Positions 21,873 through 34,050 of a stretch of DNA of 64,000 bases are shown here, in pieces. The DNA comes from Juglans regia (lineage: Eukaryota > Streptophyta > Magnoliopsida > Fagales > Juglandaceae): contig NC_049914.1 in the NCBI RefSeq assembly GCF_001411555.2, positions 14,772,798 to 14,836,797 on the forward strand, given 5' to 3'. The notes under the pieces were generated by a model. It was given only the letters and a program-made list of their open reading frames with translations. It did no database searches and was not told where the DNA came from. The translations under genes and the position numbers were made by a program. Every line of letters begins with the position of its first letter. The stretch's first letter is position 1.

Positions 21873-24043
21873 TGACAATACTAATAATGAGAGACAATGA
21901 TGATGAATATGCATACACCAGTTCTTGTAAATAAAGTTGAGAACACATATAGTGCTCCATATGTTCTTAGTTATGGTGAGAAATCACCCTATGAACAAAT
22001 CATAAGTATATAAGTATGGTGAGGAATCACCCTCATATCAAAACATGTAAAATCACAAGATCTCATCATATAGGTACCAATAGGGAATCACTTCACGCAT
22101 GAGGAGTCTCTCTATCTAACCAATGCATGAACTCATTCACTAAAACTAACAGGAAATCACTCAGCCCATCTGACATTGGGAATCAATCTACCCAGTCAAC
22201 ACATGACAAAGGGCACCACACATAGTCAAACATGGACTCTCTCTACCCATGATATCAAGTGAGGTCAATACGAAAACATTTCACCTCGATCATCACAAAG
22301 AATCCCTCTACCTATAGGAAACTCATAGTAACGTGCTGTTGGAATAGTACGGGGACTCCTCAACCCTTTCCATGATTTTTAGGACGCTTGGGAGATAGGA
22401 CGCTTGAAATCACATCATCTCAAATCACATCTCAAAATCTTTTCCTAAGAATCACAACGTAAATATAGCCAATAAATATATTGAAGAAAATATGCACTTC
22501 TTATGTAAGAAAGAGGTGAGTTACGAAATATGAAAACCCTAAAGATACTCACAAACAGTTATCCCACATTCCTAGTATAGTCGTAGGAGCTAACCTACCT
22601 AACCCATATTACTAATACTAAAGCCGCACTGGTGTCGATTCCTCAGTGGTCATGCTCTTGAGCTCTTTACTTCCTTTAAGGTTTTTGAATAGAAGAAAGT
22701 GAAACACTTTATGACATCAAAAGCAAGATGTTAGCTCTTATCCAATGCTTTTTATGCGGCAGGACTCTCAGTCATAGTCCTGATTTTCTTTTGACTCCTG
22801 ATATGCTTGAATGAGAAACCTTTGATCTCAATCTTCCATTTTTCCTCTAGACTTGAAGAATCATACAGACCAAATGATTGACAGGAAAACGCACATGCGT
22901 TCCTACAGCTTGCCTTGGGTCCAATCCCACAGTCATTCCCCTAGTAACAGTCTCTCTCACATGGTGCTAGGCCATACCTCTAAGATCAGACGATATGGCA
23001 TACAAGTATTCTGTCTTCCCCCAGGCTTACTCCATATATGACGTCTTTGATGGAGCATGGGCCTTGCGTACAACACCCACTAACCTCTAAGCACCTTAAT
23101 AGTATCTCAAAGAGCTCTCATCTTTGCATTGAGCTTGTCCTTGCTCATTGCTCATCTCTGTATGGTCAACACATCCTTTGCTTGCTTGTTGTCAGGCGAA
23201 TCTTCCTCCATTGACCTATGTTGTCCTGTATCAATCAAGCTCTCTACAACATGCTGCTCACCTTACTCATCACCGGCTACACGTTGCCTACCTGACTACC
23301 TCCTTGCCACAAGTATTTTGCCCACACAAGGGGATCTCTTCAGTGCATTGTGTTCACAAAAGTGCTGAACAAAGTGGAACTTTTATGCTTGGTGGACTAT
23401 AGAACCATGTCTTGTAGTCGTGATAGTTGGTATGCCTGCACTTAGAAGGTGTAAACAAGTCAAGTTCGAGTGGTTCTGGGTGGTCAAGTCTTATTTGTTT
23501 AAATTTATTTGAATAAGATCATACTCAAGCTTTTCACCAAGTTGGATTTTATGTTCATTATGAGCTTATTAATACTCAAACAAGTTCGAGCTTGTTCACG
23601 AGTTGCTCATTTTGATAAAATAGATTATTTATATTATATTTTATAACATTGTTTACAGGTTTTGACAAACAAATCTTAACATTTTGTTAATATCTTTATT
23701 TATAATGTTTATATATACATATATAAGTTATTATATTTATAGGAATTCAAGGAATATATTTAGTATTGAGATCATTATATCCATAAATTCTTTAAATATA
23801 AAAAATATCCCTATTGTAAATACAGAGATATTACTATAAAATATAATAGATACGAAGTTATATGAGTTTTATATGAGCATATACACCTCAAGCCGAGTTT
23901 TATAGAGATGTACCGTTTATTAATCCATCATATGAATGACTCATTTGATAGATGAATCGAAGTTTAACCAAACCGATCTCAACCACGTTTTCTTTACAGT
24001 CCTAGCTATACTATGTTATTATGAACATATTAGTGAAAGGACT
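21873..24043. other. Non-coding repetitive DNA, right half of LINE-B target region
   Basis: 21873-23400 shows recurring short phrases (GGAATCAC, CTCTCTACC) but no long frame, and could be part of an old LTR-type non-coding element. 23440-24040 is AT-rich with CAAGTTCGAG motifs in both orientations, as in decayed hAT-like elements. No gene is supported. Confidence 0.45.
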
Positions 24044-24743
24044 TGTTGAAGACGTGCTTCACTGCTTAGCACTCTCAATCTCCTGCAAAACCAAAGGACA
24101 AAAGGCACGGGGGTGGAGAAGGGGAGCCTCTTATGCCTAAGTTAGCAATAATATGGTAATTTCTAAAATCAATTCATTCCCTCTAGTTTAAGCACCTGAT
24201 CCCTTTAAATAGAGATTTCGCTTTCTTCTTATCATTTGGGTTTAATCACCTTATCACTCATTTGAAACTTGAATTTCCGTCTCATAGTTATTATCTATTT
24301 TAAGTGGATAGGTGTCCTTAACTATACTGGGATAATGGGCGGGAACTCTCTTTATCGGTTTAGCTCGAACTCTATCAGGTTAGGTGGGTATCTAGGCCTC
24401 AGGTGTCCTGTTGGGATGTGGAGGGCCAAGCCCATGCTAACACCTTATGGGCCATTGGGAGTATTAGAGCCCTTCCAGTTACCCCGTGAAGTCTCATGAC
24501 ACATTATGCCATGGGACTTTAATATTAAGCATTCTGAGGGTCACAGTTTTTGGGCTTTATAACTGATGTTGTTTATGAGGCCAAGCCTTAGGCCTCACAA
24601 TTTCAACCCAACGTCGTATGCCCCCATTAACCACCCTGCGAGTCTTTTCCATGCACGAGGGCTTTTGAGGTGACGGTGGTGATGTTTGGAGTTTTACGTC
24701 ATGATTCCCCATGCTTTTTGTCAGACAATGATACACCTTCCCA
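24044..24743 (-). repeat. LTR of the gypsy element, inverted copy
   Basis: This 700-bp copy reads on the minus strand as TGGGAAGG...TTCAACA, with TG/CA ends. It matches 38819-39508 along its whole length with scattered substitutions. A TATA-like CTATTTAAAGG lies on the minus strand at about 24202-24212. It abuts gag-coding sequence directly, with no primer-binding site between. Confidence 0.88.
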
Positions 24744-25743
24744 CTTCCACCAAAGTTCAAGGTCCCGTCAATAGAAATGTACTACAACTCCAAGGATCTG
24801 GTGGAAAATTTGGAGACTTTCAAGGCCCATATGACTCTCCATGGGTTCCAGGGAGAGATTGCATTCGGAGCTTTCCCTTTAACATTAAGGGAACAGTAAG
24901 AGGATGATTCGGGGCACAGCGACCTGGCTCCATTGAGAGTTTTGAAGAACTCGACAGGCAATTCATTACCCAATTTATGGCCAATCAGCGGAGGTGGCAA
25001 CCAAAGGCATACTTATTAACAGTAAAACAGAGCGAAGATGAGAGTCTAAAGGCATACTTAGCACGTTCAAAAACGAGAAACCCTTTTATGGCTGAACTAG
25101 CAAGGAAAACCCCATCCACTCTACGAGAGTTTATGGATCGGGTGGACGACTTTATGAATGCTGAAGATACATTGATCACCCTCACCACCAGATCGAGGCG
25201 AAAAGAGGACAATGCGTCAAGGGACGCCCTAAGAAGACTCAAGAAAGTAGCCAAAAACCAAGGAAGAATCAATATGATAAAAGGCAAGAAATCGAGAGGT
25301 ATACTAGTGGTCACATTCACTATTCTAGTGCACATGACCTGGGCGAAACAAAAGAGAGTAGACGAGATGAGGACCGCGGGTACTGACAGCAAAGGTATTG
25401 CATGTACCACAAAGCAAATGGCCATCAAACTGAGGATTGCCATACACTCAAATAGAAAATCGAAGAACTAAAAGGAAGTGGAGAGTGAGAACGTATCGTG
25501 GCCGATAACACATCTCTGCCACGACGATGGAATGACAAGAAGCAAGAACACCAGGATAGACGGAGTGGCAGCCCGAAGAGGAGATACCCTAAAAATGCGA
25601 GAAGGTCGCAAGAACCAAAAGACCAGGGGCCTAGGCAAGAAGCAGGTGGACGGAGATTGCCTTTGGGAGAAATTCGTACCATAACTGGTGGATATGCGGG
25701 AGGTGGACCAACCTTGTCGGGGAGAAAGACTTATGCAAGATGA
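24741..25743 (+). pseudogene. gypsy gag remnant
   Basis: Gag forms the virus-like particle. Homology begins abruptly at the LTR junction (LPPKFKVPSIEMY), continues as LETFKAHMTLHGFQGEIAF and ends at a TAA near 24895. It resumes in another frame at 24977 (MANQRRWQPKAYLLTVKQ). An internal deletion joins SLKAYLARSKT to RNPFMAELARKTPS, which are normally separated by about 30 residues. A partial knuckle-like CMYHKANGHQTEDCH segment is recoverable near 25390-25445, then a basic tail runs to 25743. The N-terminal part of gag is missing. Confidence 0.8.
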
Positions 25744-25841
25744 AAGAGGTATGAACAGATTTACAATGTGGAGAGGCCTGTTAAGTAGGCGTGGATACAG
25801 AACTCACCCTCAATTTTCTTTAGCAAGGAAGATTCCAGGGG

Positions 25842-26282
25842 GTGGCGTACCCACACGATGACGCAATAGTAATGACAATGCTAGTTGAGAATTATATGGC
25901 GAGAAGAATATTGATAGACAATGGGAGCTCGACAGACATTCTATTCCGGGATGCTTTCACAAAAATGGGTTTAAATGTTAGCCAACTTTGCCCAACACCA
26001 GCCACACTAAAGGGATTTACGGGAGATACAGTCCAACCCATGGGGTCCGTCACACTGCCAGTGTCAATGGGAACTGACCCTTGCATCGCCAACAACATGA
26101 CTGGGTTCTTGGTGGTTAGAACTCAATCTTCATACAATGCCATCATAGGCCGACCAACATTGAATGCTTTGAAGGCAATCACGTCAACTTATCATTTGAA
26201 AATGAAGTTCCCGATGTCATCAGGAGTTTGCGAGGTACATGGAGAACAATTACTCACTCGAGAGTGTTATGTACAAGAGTAA
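25842..26282 (+). pseudogene. gypsy aspartic protease domain
   Basis: A 146-residue open frame carries the retropepsin active-site box ILIDNGSSTDILF (catalytic Asp codon at 25917), the flap region and the IIGRPTLNALKA block near the end. It cleaves the Gag-Pol polyprotein in intact elements. The protein homology extends upstream of the ATG to about 25815 (FSKEDSRGVAYPHDDA), so the ATG is not a real start. The domain itself is open, but it is disconnected from gag and RT by stops. Confidence 0.85.
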
Positions 26283-26366
26283 AAAAGGGGAGAGCGGGAT
26301 GTAAAAATAGTAGAGTCGCGAGAATATGGCGAGGGAGTCTGCCTGTCACCTCCACCAACAGTTCTT

Positions 26367-27353
26367 ATGACAGAAGCAGAAACAATGGAAGAGGAAAGCA
26401 TTGAGACAAGGAGAAGACGACAAACCGTTGGATCCGTGTCCTTAGATCTAACCCAGCCAGACAACCATATAAGGATTGAGACAACGATGGCAAAAGAGGA
26501 AAGAGATTGCCTAATACAGCTTCTTTTCGAACACAAAGACATTTTTGCATGGAATCACCAAGACATGCCAAGAATCCATAAGAAAGTGATGGAACATCAG
26601 CTAAATGTTAATCCAAACGTGAGGCATGTGAAGCAAAAGAAGAGAAATTTTAGTACGGAAAAGTATAAGGCTATGGCAGAAGAAATGGATAATCTGTTAG
26701 TAGCAGGGTTTATCAGGGAGACTCAGTATCCAGAATGGCTGTCAAATGTTGTCTTGGTGAAGAAATCCAACAGAAAATGGTGAATGTGTGTCAATTTCAC
26801 GGAACTAAATAAGGTATGCCCAAAAGATAGCTTTCCTCTTCTCTGGATAGATTTGGTAGTCGACGCCAATGTTGGTCACAAGATGTTGAGCCTTATGGAT
26901 GCCTACTCCGGATACAACCAAATCAAAATAAGTCGCACAGATCAGGAGCAAACGGCCTTCATAACCAACCGAGGCCAATACTATTATACAGTTATGCCGT
27001 TTGGATTGAAGAACACGAGAGCAACCTATCAAAGACTAGTTAATAAAATGTTTAAAGAACAAATAGGCCAAAACGTGGAAGTGTACGTGAACATCCTACT
27101 GGTAAAAATTATGGAGTTCGGGCAACATGTGGAAGATTTAAGGGAAGCTTTTGGCATTCTAAGACAATACAGGATGAAGCTCAACCCGACTAAATATGCG
27201 TTTGGAGTCCAATCGGGAAAATTTTTGGGCTTCATTATGTCTAAAAGGGGCATCAAGGCGAATCCCGAGAAACTCAAAGTAATCATCAAGGTGAAGCCAC
27301 CCATGACTTTTAACGAAGTACAAAAAACTAGCGGGAACGATATTGGCTCTTAA
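26367..27353 (+). pseudogene. gypsy reverse transcriptase, active site mutated
   Basis: Two open segments in the same frame (26367-26783 and 26784-27353) are separated by a TGA at 26781-26783. They contain FEHKDIFAWNHQDMPRI, YPEWLSNVVLVKK, CVNFTELNKVCPKDSFPL, MDAYSGYNQI, TAFITNRGQYYYTVMPFGLKN and LNPTKYAFGV. The catalytic YVDD box is replaced by Y-V-N-I at 27084-27095, so both catalytic Asp residues are lost. The polymerase would be inactive even without the stop. Confidence 0.9.
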
Positions 27354-27394
27354 CAGTTTTGTGTCCCGTTCAACTAACAGGTGCATGCCTTTTT

Positions 27395-27871
27395 TCCAGG
27401 TATTGAAAAAAAGCGCAAGAGTGGGATACACGATGTGAAGAGGCATTTGTACAATTAAAAGAATACCTCACCCACCCACCGCTACTCAGTCGGACTATGA
27501 AAGGAGAGCCCTTGTCAATCTATCTGGTTGTCACTCCGGAAGCAGTATCCTTGGCTTTAGTTTGAGAAGAAGGGAAGGATCAGAGGCCCTTATATTATGT
27601 AAGCAAAGCTTTGAGAGGAGCAAAGAAGAGATACTCGAAGATTGAGCTAATTGCCTTCGCCCTAGTGACTTCAGTACGGCGGTTGCGCCCTTATTTCCAG
27701 GCTCACCCCATATGGGTCATCACTTCAACACCCTTGCAAAAGGTGCTGCAAAGACCCGACACTTCGAGGCGCCTGGTGAAATGGTCATTGGAGCTGAGTG
27801 AATATGGCACAGTTATATTCCCAGAACTTTTGTCAAATGGTAGATTTTGGCAGATTTTGTTGCATAATTAA
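27395..27871 (+). pseudogene. gypsy RNase H domain (retroviral-type position)
   Basis: Across small frame changes the translation gives EEAFVQLKEYLTHPPLLS, PLSIYLVVTPEAVSLALV and GAKKRYSKIELIAFALVTSVRRLRPYF, followed by QRPDTSRRLVKWSLELSEY. This is the RNase H region that directly follows RT in Ty3/gypsy Pol. Stops occur at about 27563 and 27869. The Glu of YSKIEL is kept. Confidence 0.8.
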
Positions 27872-27906
27872 CAAATTTTCCCGAGGAGACACCAAAGGCA
27901 CCTGAG

Positions 27907-28446
27907 ATGAAGCCATGGCTCATACACATTGATGGCTCATTTTGCCGAATAGGAGGGGGTGTGGGCATCCGCATGGTCACAGAAGATGGTGTGGAGTCAT
28001 TTCATGCCGTCCCACTGAACTTTAAAGTAACAAATAATGAAGCAGAGTACGAAGTAGTCCTCATGGGCTTGGCCATAGCAGAAGCATCGGGAGGGCAGAC
28101 AGTAGTAATTAAGGCAGACTCTCAAGTGGTGGTTGGCCAAGTAACAGGGGAGTATTCAATTAAGGGACCAAAGCTAGTAAAATACCGTCATTGCGTCCAA
28201 GAGAAATCTCGGCTATTCCAGTATTTCTGAATCGAGCGGATTCCAAGAAGGGACAATTGGAAGGTGGACAGACTAGTAGAGGCAACATCGGCAAGACAGG
28301 AACAAGTCTTGCGTGGGGAGATAGCCCTCAAAGCAGTTGATACAGCGGCTATAGGGGATGAAGTTTTTGGGATTGATGGAAGTTTACCAAGCTGGGCAGA
28401 TGACATCACCCAATATTTGAAAGATGGCGAGCTTCCCGCTTCTTAG
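27907..28446 (+). pseudogene. gypsy second (archaeal-type) RNase H and spacer
   Basis: The segment at 27907-28230 (MKPWLIHIDGSF..., TNNEAEYEVVLMGLAIAEA, IKADSQVVVGQVTGEY) carries the D-E-D pattern of a complete second RNase H. Tat elements acquired such an archaeal-like domain between the original RNase H and integrase. A TGA at 28228-28230 is followed in another frame by VDRLVEATSARQEQVLRGE and a linker to 28446, ending at a TAG. The context directly before the integrase zinc region fits. Confidence 0.83.
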
Positions 28447-28897
28447 GAGGAGGCAAAGAAGTTAAGAAATAGACTGGCCCGTTTGACCTTGATTGATGGA
28501 ACGTTATATAGGCGGGGCTTTTCTAGCTTACTAATAAGATGCATCTCGAAGGAGGAAGGTCACTGGCAACCAAGATCATGAAGGTCGGCTATTATTGGCC
28601 AAATGCTTTGATCGATACAAAAGAGTTTGTCAAAAGATGTGCCCAGTGCTAGATACATGCACTAGTCTCGAACAGGCCACCAAAAGAGTTAAGATCGATG
28701 ACAGGACCATGGTTGTTTGCACAATGGGGTATAGACTTGGTCGACCCTATGCCCCCGAGTAAAGGAGGGATGAAGTTCATCATTGTTGCCGTCGACTATT
28801 TCACAAAATGGGCTGAAGCGGATGCAATGGTAATAGTGACTGCTCAAAACGTGACGAAGTTCATCTGGAAGGCAATCGTGTGCAGGTTCGGGATTCC
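28447..28897 (+). pseudogene. gypsy integrase, N-terminal part, cut by insertion
   Basis: This begins with NRLARLTLIDGTLYRRGFSS, passes a degraded zinc-binding segment (frame lost near 28560-28650), then gives GPWLFAQWGIDLVDPMPPS with the first catalytic Asp and VDYFTKWAEADAM. It ends at FGIP, where the TGTAATA-type element begins at 28898. The second catalytic Asp and the Glu are on the other side, at 34717-35386. Confidence 0.87.
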
Positions 28898-29199
28898 TAT
28901 AATGTCCGTCCTTGTGGTGGGACTTTTTATAAAAGATTTTAGAAAGGACGACGGGAATTACCGTTCAATTTAAAACTTTTTACTTGCATACCCAGGGTGC
29001 AAGACTCTAGGTTTATAGAATAAAATGTGTTTTGACAATAAAAGAGGTTTACAGCGGAAAACATTATTTTTACAATAAAAATGCCTCTTGTACAATTAAA
29101 ACCCATGCCTAGACTTCCATGCTCTTCCCCATGGGCTATGTCCGTCCTGACCATTCAGTTCAGGTGGGGGGAGGGGCATACATAAAAACTAAAATGAGT

Positions 29200-30000
29200 T
29201 GAAGACTCGTAAGCATTACTTCATACAGTTAAAATATAACAACATAGGTTTTCATTCATACATTCATCATTCGTACGTACTATACGTGCATGCATACCTG
29301 TCATACGTGGATTCATTTGAAAACGTCACTGGTCGGGGTTTTGCTTTAAAAGGCTTCCTTATCGTAAAACATTTCTCCCACCAGTGCCTTCATTTCTTAA
29401 AGGGTCATGCTTTCATGCATTCATACATTCATGCATACATTCATTCTTTCTTATCACTTTCATAGGCCAGTACACACTGTTACGCCTCGTGTGTTAGGGT
29501 TAGCGACCTTATGGCCAATGGATTCGCCCATGGCCGCGGGTTGGAATCTCATTCCGTTAGGGTGCAGCACTGGGTGAACTACCAATACTACTACCCGGCA
29601 TTGCAATATGCCCATTCCTTCATTGGGTACCCTTTTTCATTCATTCAAGTGGGCGTTACGTATTTTCATACATTTCATGCTTTCATTTCATTCTTTCATT
29701 CATGTCAGCTCGAAAGAGCTGGAGCTTTCATTCTTTTCTTATCTTTCATTTAACATATCCTTTCATGAGAAAACATTCATTCTCCTAAAAAGCATCGTTT
29801 AAAACATGGGCTTAAACTTCGTCTTTCATGGCATCCATAAGCATCACCTTAAATGTATTCTTTCATGGTATCCATGAGCATCACCTCATGGCATCCATAG
29901 AATCGTCGGTTCGTAGGATCCATGAAAGCGTTCGTTCTCATGTCTTTATTTGCTTTTCATTCATTCATTCATGTTTCATGAGAAAATATCGTTTTATAGA
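29200..30000. repeat. CATTCAT-rich low-complexity stretch
   Basis: Irregular repetition of CATTCAT, CATACAT and CATTCTTTC. Near 29830-29900 a short phrase (CATGGCATCCATAAGCATCACC) recurs about three times. It is non-coding and lies within the inserted element. Confidence 0.65.
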
Positions 30001-31467
30001 AAAGCATAGTTTTGGGATCATAAAATATCAGTTCGTTGATTTTGTTAGAAAATACGTACAATAGGTACAACGACGTATAGTCGTCCATTCACATGCGTAC
30101 AAGTAATACTTTAGGTGTGTAAACAGGGGCTGCCAAGGAGAGGCCGTACATACGTATACCTTTGAACACTTACATTTTCTTTCGTAAAACGTCTTTCGTG
30201 TCGTTTAGTAATGCATCGTGAAGGAAAAACATTTCATTTTTTTTTCATGTATTTTATAAAACTCTAGAAGAGTATGAACGTAATACTTACCTAGACTCCA
30301 TGTTACTTGCATATCATGCAGTCCATTCATGCGCGTGTCAGATGGCAACCTACATGCATACACATAACCTTGACGTCATTCTCTATCTAATGCATAAGCA
30401 ACTTAAACTTAGAAATAGAATTATACTTCACTTGGAACACTCTCCTTCTATCACGTACTCTTACATGCCCTTTACTATGCTAACACCTTCGGGGACCGCT
30501 TACGGTCACTACCTCTTCTCAATTCGACGTTCTTGCCTCAAGTGCTTATCTCTAAAGTGAACCCGTGATTCACTTAGGATTAGGACACTAAGACATTCGT
30601 CTTAGTCTTCTTACTAACCACATTCGACGCATGATTCCGACCGATGGAATCACGTATCCCAATCCTAGATAATACACCTGTCACTACCTTCATGCACCGT
30701 AGCCCACACTAAATCCTCATTCTCATCCATACAAGCCACACGGCTCTAAGCCAACTCTGAGGCTTAAGTATCGTGTAACTGTGCTAAAGATAGATTACCC
30801 ATTACATATGGTGAATCTGTCCATGGTAATCTGTCCAGCACATGTGTCTAACTAGATTACACATGTACCTTACCCATTTATGACCTAAGATCAACATATA
30901 ACATGTTGATCACCTGCTCGTAGGGACAAGGGCCATACTCCGATACCAACATTCTCTTAACCCGGCTAGCATGACTCTTCATGCTACCCATCCCTTTCAA
31001 CAGTTCATCCCAACACTTAACGTGACAAGATTTCGTTCACAACTACGCCTTATGTCACGTCATATAGCTCGAGACTGCTCTAAAGCTACACCGTGACCTT
31101 GTCGCGTTACCCAACATTCTGCTATGTCAACTCCTAACTCATTGTGAGTACGGTTCCTCATGTACTCCCGTCACATCGTGACATCTTGTCACATTCCCGT
31201 TACGTCATTCCTACACTAACTCTTCACCCATCGCAAGCACGACTGTCAGTAACCACGTCACTTCGTGACATTGCCCAATCATGCTTCCGCTGCACTACTC
31301 TAATACTTGTTTTGTTACTTCACTCATACTCTCATCCATAAGTCAAGTACGGTGACACCCGTCACCTTAGACTACAGGCTACACCATGATTATTTCGGGA
31401 TACTGTTCCACAGTTCCCGACACTACTCACCACGTTCTACGCCCATCCACTACTTAACCATCCTTAT

Positions 31468-31740
31468 CTCTAAGACACGCCACACGGTGTATCGCTGCAC
31501 CTCATGGAGTACACTCCATGCATACTCCCTTCTCACACGCTATGCCACATCACCACTATGGCGTACACGCCATATGGTGCATCAATCCATCACATGGAGT
31601 ACATTTCACATGTACTCCCCTCATACACACTATGCCACATCACCATTATAGCATATCCGCCATATGGTGCATCACTCCACCATATGGAGTACACTCCACG
31701 CATATTCCTTTCTCACATACGTCACGCCACACAGAGTACA
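31468..31740. repeat. Tandem array, about 115-bp unit, three partial copies
   Basis: The phrases CATATGGTGCATCA, ACATGGAGTACA and CTATGCCACATCACCA recur at intervals of about 115 bp. Histidine- and threonine-rich frames across it are by-products of the repeat, not genes. Confidence 0.7.
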
Positions 31741-32639
31741 CTCAATGTGTACCCTTCCCATTCACACATACCACATCATCGTTACAGCACATATCCACAA
31801 CCACACTACATAGCACAGTTCACAACACTTCACAGCACACTTCCCAACTATGCCCAACACTTCACAGCGCACATCACATCACATCACCACACTACACAAA
31901 TACCAAAAACACAGTCCACAACCTAGTCAACTAATCAATAGCTAACATAAATAATGAGGGATAGAGGGTTATACCGTCGACGGGACAACCCATTTGTTGT
32001 TTGCTGACCTTCACCATCAAAGACGTCGGCAGGGTCGTACGTGGTGGCTAACCCATGTACAGTGGCTGTTTGGGCATTTGGATAAATAGGTGTGGTCTTG
32101 GAAGGGCTCGTGGTGGTCTTGTAATGGTGGCAAGAAGCGTAACACTGCAGATCTAGCCGTGTACAGTGGCGGTCAGCCACGCGCAGTGGCTGTCCATCAC
32201 GTGCAGCGGCTACCCACCGCATAAAGTGGTGGTTCGGGATTAGGGTTGGACTAAGGGGATGCTGGTGGAGCTGTGGAGGCCCGGTGGTAGAGGCACGGCT
32301 GTCCATGGTGGTGGAGGGAGGGATGGCCATGTGTGTGATGGAGAGAAGCCCTTGAGAGAGTGAGAGAGAGTGTGCGTGCATGGGTGGCAGATCGGGGCTA
32401 TTGGGGGTTAGGATGGCTCGGTGGTGGCCTAAGGAGGCTGGAGATGGTGGTCGCACGCCGTGGGTGGCGGCCTACGGTGGTGGAGGGTGAGAAACCCATG
32501 CGTTGGAGAGGGGAGAAGCCCGTGCGGTGGAGGGAGGCTATGGGCCACGGGTCACTTGGAGCAAGAAGGGGGAAGCTAGTAGGTGCCCATGGTGGTGTCC
32601 AATGGCCGCGTACGGCGACGCTAGGAGTGTGCACAATGA

Positions 32640-33735
32640 ACCCGTTTGAGAAAGGAGCACCGGCCGAGCACCCTGAATGAATAAGAAATGGACAACAGAG
32701 GGAATCAATGATTCTTTTTCAACCGAGTAGATGCTAGCAACATGTCGATTATGCACCGAAGGTTGGTAAGAACTGGGGGACAATGCCCCCCTAACCTAAG
32801 TGGGCCTACCAGCGAAGCAACTGGTACTTGATCGGGCGGGGGGGCGGTTTGGTTTTGTGCAACGCCCTCGCAGTAGGAAGTGGCAGTTGTCATTTGAAAG
32901 GAAACGCCCCTTGTATAGGGTTCCAAACCTGCGCACCCTGATGAAAAAGCCCTTTCTATTTTTTTAGTAAAGCCTAAACGTCCTTATTGAAAACTAAAGC
33001 GCTAACACGCCTTATATTATACAATTTAAAAAGCAACCTTTCGCCTTTATTGATATGATATAAAACAAGCTTACTTACTAATAAAGCGGCAACAAGCACC
33101 TTCTTTCTCAAAGTCAAGTTTCGCGCTTCTTGCTTTAGAAAGATTGCAGGGGCGCGTTAGCACTTTACTAATATAATAAAAGTAAAGGCTCTTCTCCTTT
33201 TCTACGAATCTACAACTCTCTTTACTGAGAGAGACTCCATCCATATCCCTACTAGTGGTTATTCTTCATTTTCCATTCTAATTGGATTTGTTTTACAGCT
33301 TAAACTAGGTTCCATTTTAGATAGGTTTTCGGTCTTAATCAAAATAGGTCAAGGGCGAGTCGGAAGGGTCGGTGGCTGCTTAGTCTCATCCGAGAGTCTA
33401 ATCTCTTTGTACTGCTTTTTATTTTTCTTTGAAAAAGAAAAAAGAAAGAAGGGGGTCGATTTAGGCTCCTTCCCTTCCACTGTATAGCTGCGCTAGCAGG
33501 TACTGTGAGCCCTTTGTCCCACGTATCTAACCAGCCCGGTGAAACTGCACCATTACTGCTGGGGTGGGGCTCGGCCTCCGAACCGTACTTGAGATGAGTT
33601 TCTGCCTCATACAGCTCGGGCCGAAGACCGAGGGAAGTTTAGGAAAGATGGGGAGACCTAGCAGCTACCGGTCGGGGCGGGGATAGGCGGGGATAAGCTT
33701 GCTTCTTCACAAGCTTATCCACCACAAAAAAAACC
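32640..33735 (-). other. Mitochondrial DNA insertion (NUMT) with group II intron end
   Basis: Composition and texture change sharply from the GGTGG-rich flanks to sequence typical of plant mitochondrial DNA: AAAGCGCTAACACGCC, GGCGCGTTAGCACTTTAC, and balanced GC with short purine runs. On the minus strand 33579-33618 folds as group II intron domain V, and a GC-rich hairpin fitting domain VI follows toward 33530. No mitochondrial exon is recognised, so the source intron is not named. Boundaries are estimated from the texture change. Confidence 0.75.
33579..33618 (-). ncRNA. Group II intron domain V (mitochondrial, relic)
   Basis: The minus strand reads GAGCTGTATGAGGCAGAA, then a short middle, then CTCAAGTACGGTTCG. 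This is the conserved domain V hairpin: GAGC start, GTATGAG with a purine-rich loop, and GTACGGTTC close. Domain V forms the catalytic centre of group II introns in organelles. Here it is a relic in nuclear DNA and cannot be assumed functional. Confidence 0.85.
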
Positions 33736-34004
33736 GATCCTGGGAGGAAGGTGGCCCTGAGGTGGAGGCCGAGCTCACTGGAGGGTGATGGCCAGTGGGA
33801 CGGGAAGCTGTTGTGGAGGTGGTGGCGCCATTGGACGGCGCACGGCAGCGCAGCAACGTGTAGCCCGTTCGGCTGTGGGGGGCCAAGGGGGAGGAAGAGA
33901 GAGCGTGAGGGAGGGAGACCGGTGTGCGCACGGCGGCGCCAGGCTGGGTAATGGAGGATTCAATGTGAGGGTGAACTGCGTACAATGTACGCTTGAGGGA
34001 GAGG

Positions 34005-34006
<2 letters not shown>

Positions 34007-34048
<42 letters not shown>
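34007..34048. repeat. (GA)n microsatellite
   Basis: About 20 GA units, uninterrupted apart from the edges, within the inserted element. Confidence 0.95.

Positions 34049-34050
<2 letters not shown>

Noticed and set aside
24686..24907. Matching frames MEFYVMIPHAFCQT at 24686 (+) and 38876 (-)
   Set aside because: The match reflects the two inverted LTR copies, not a gene present twice.
31504..31934. Two overlapping His/Tyr/Thr-rich frames (about 140 residues each)
   Set aside because: They arise from a tandem DNA repeat; two frames being open at once is a composition effect.
33579..33618. A functional catalytic RNA or riboswitch
   Set aside because: The group II domain V signature sits in a transferred mitochondrial fragment without the other intron domains confirmed; treated as a relic.
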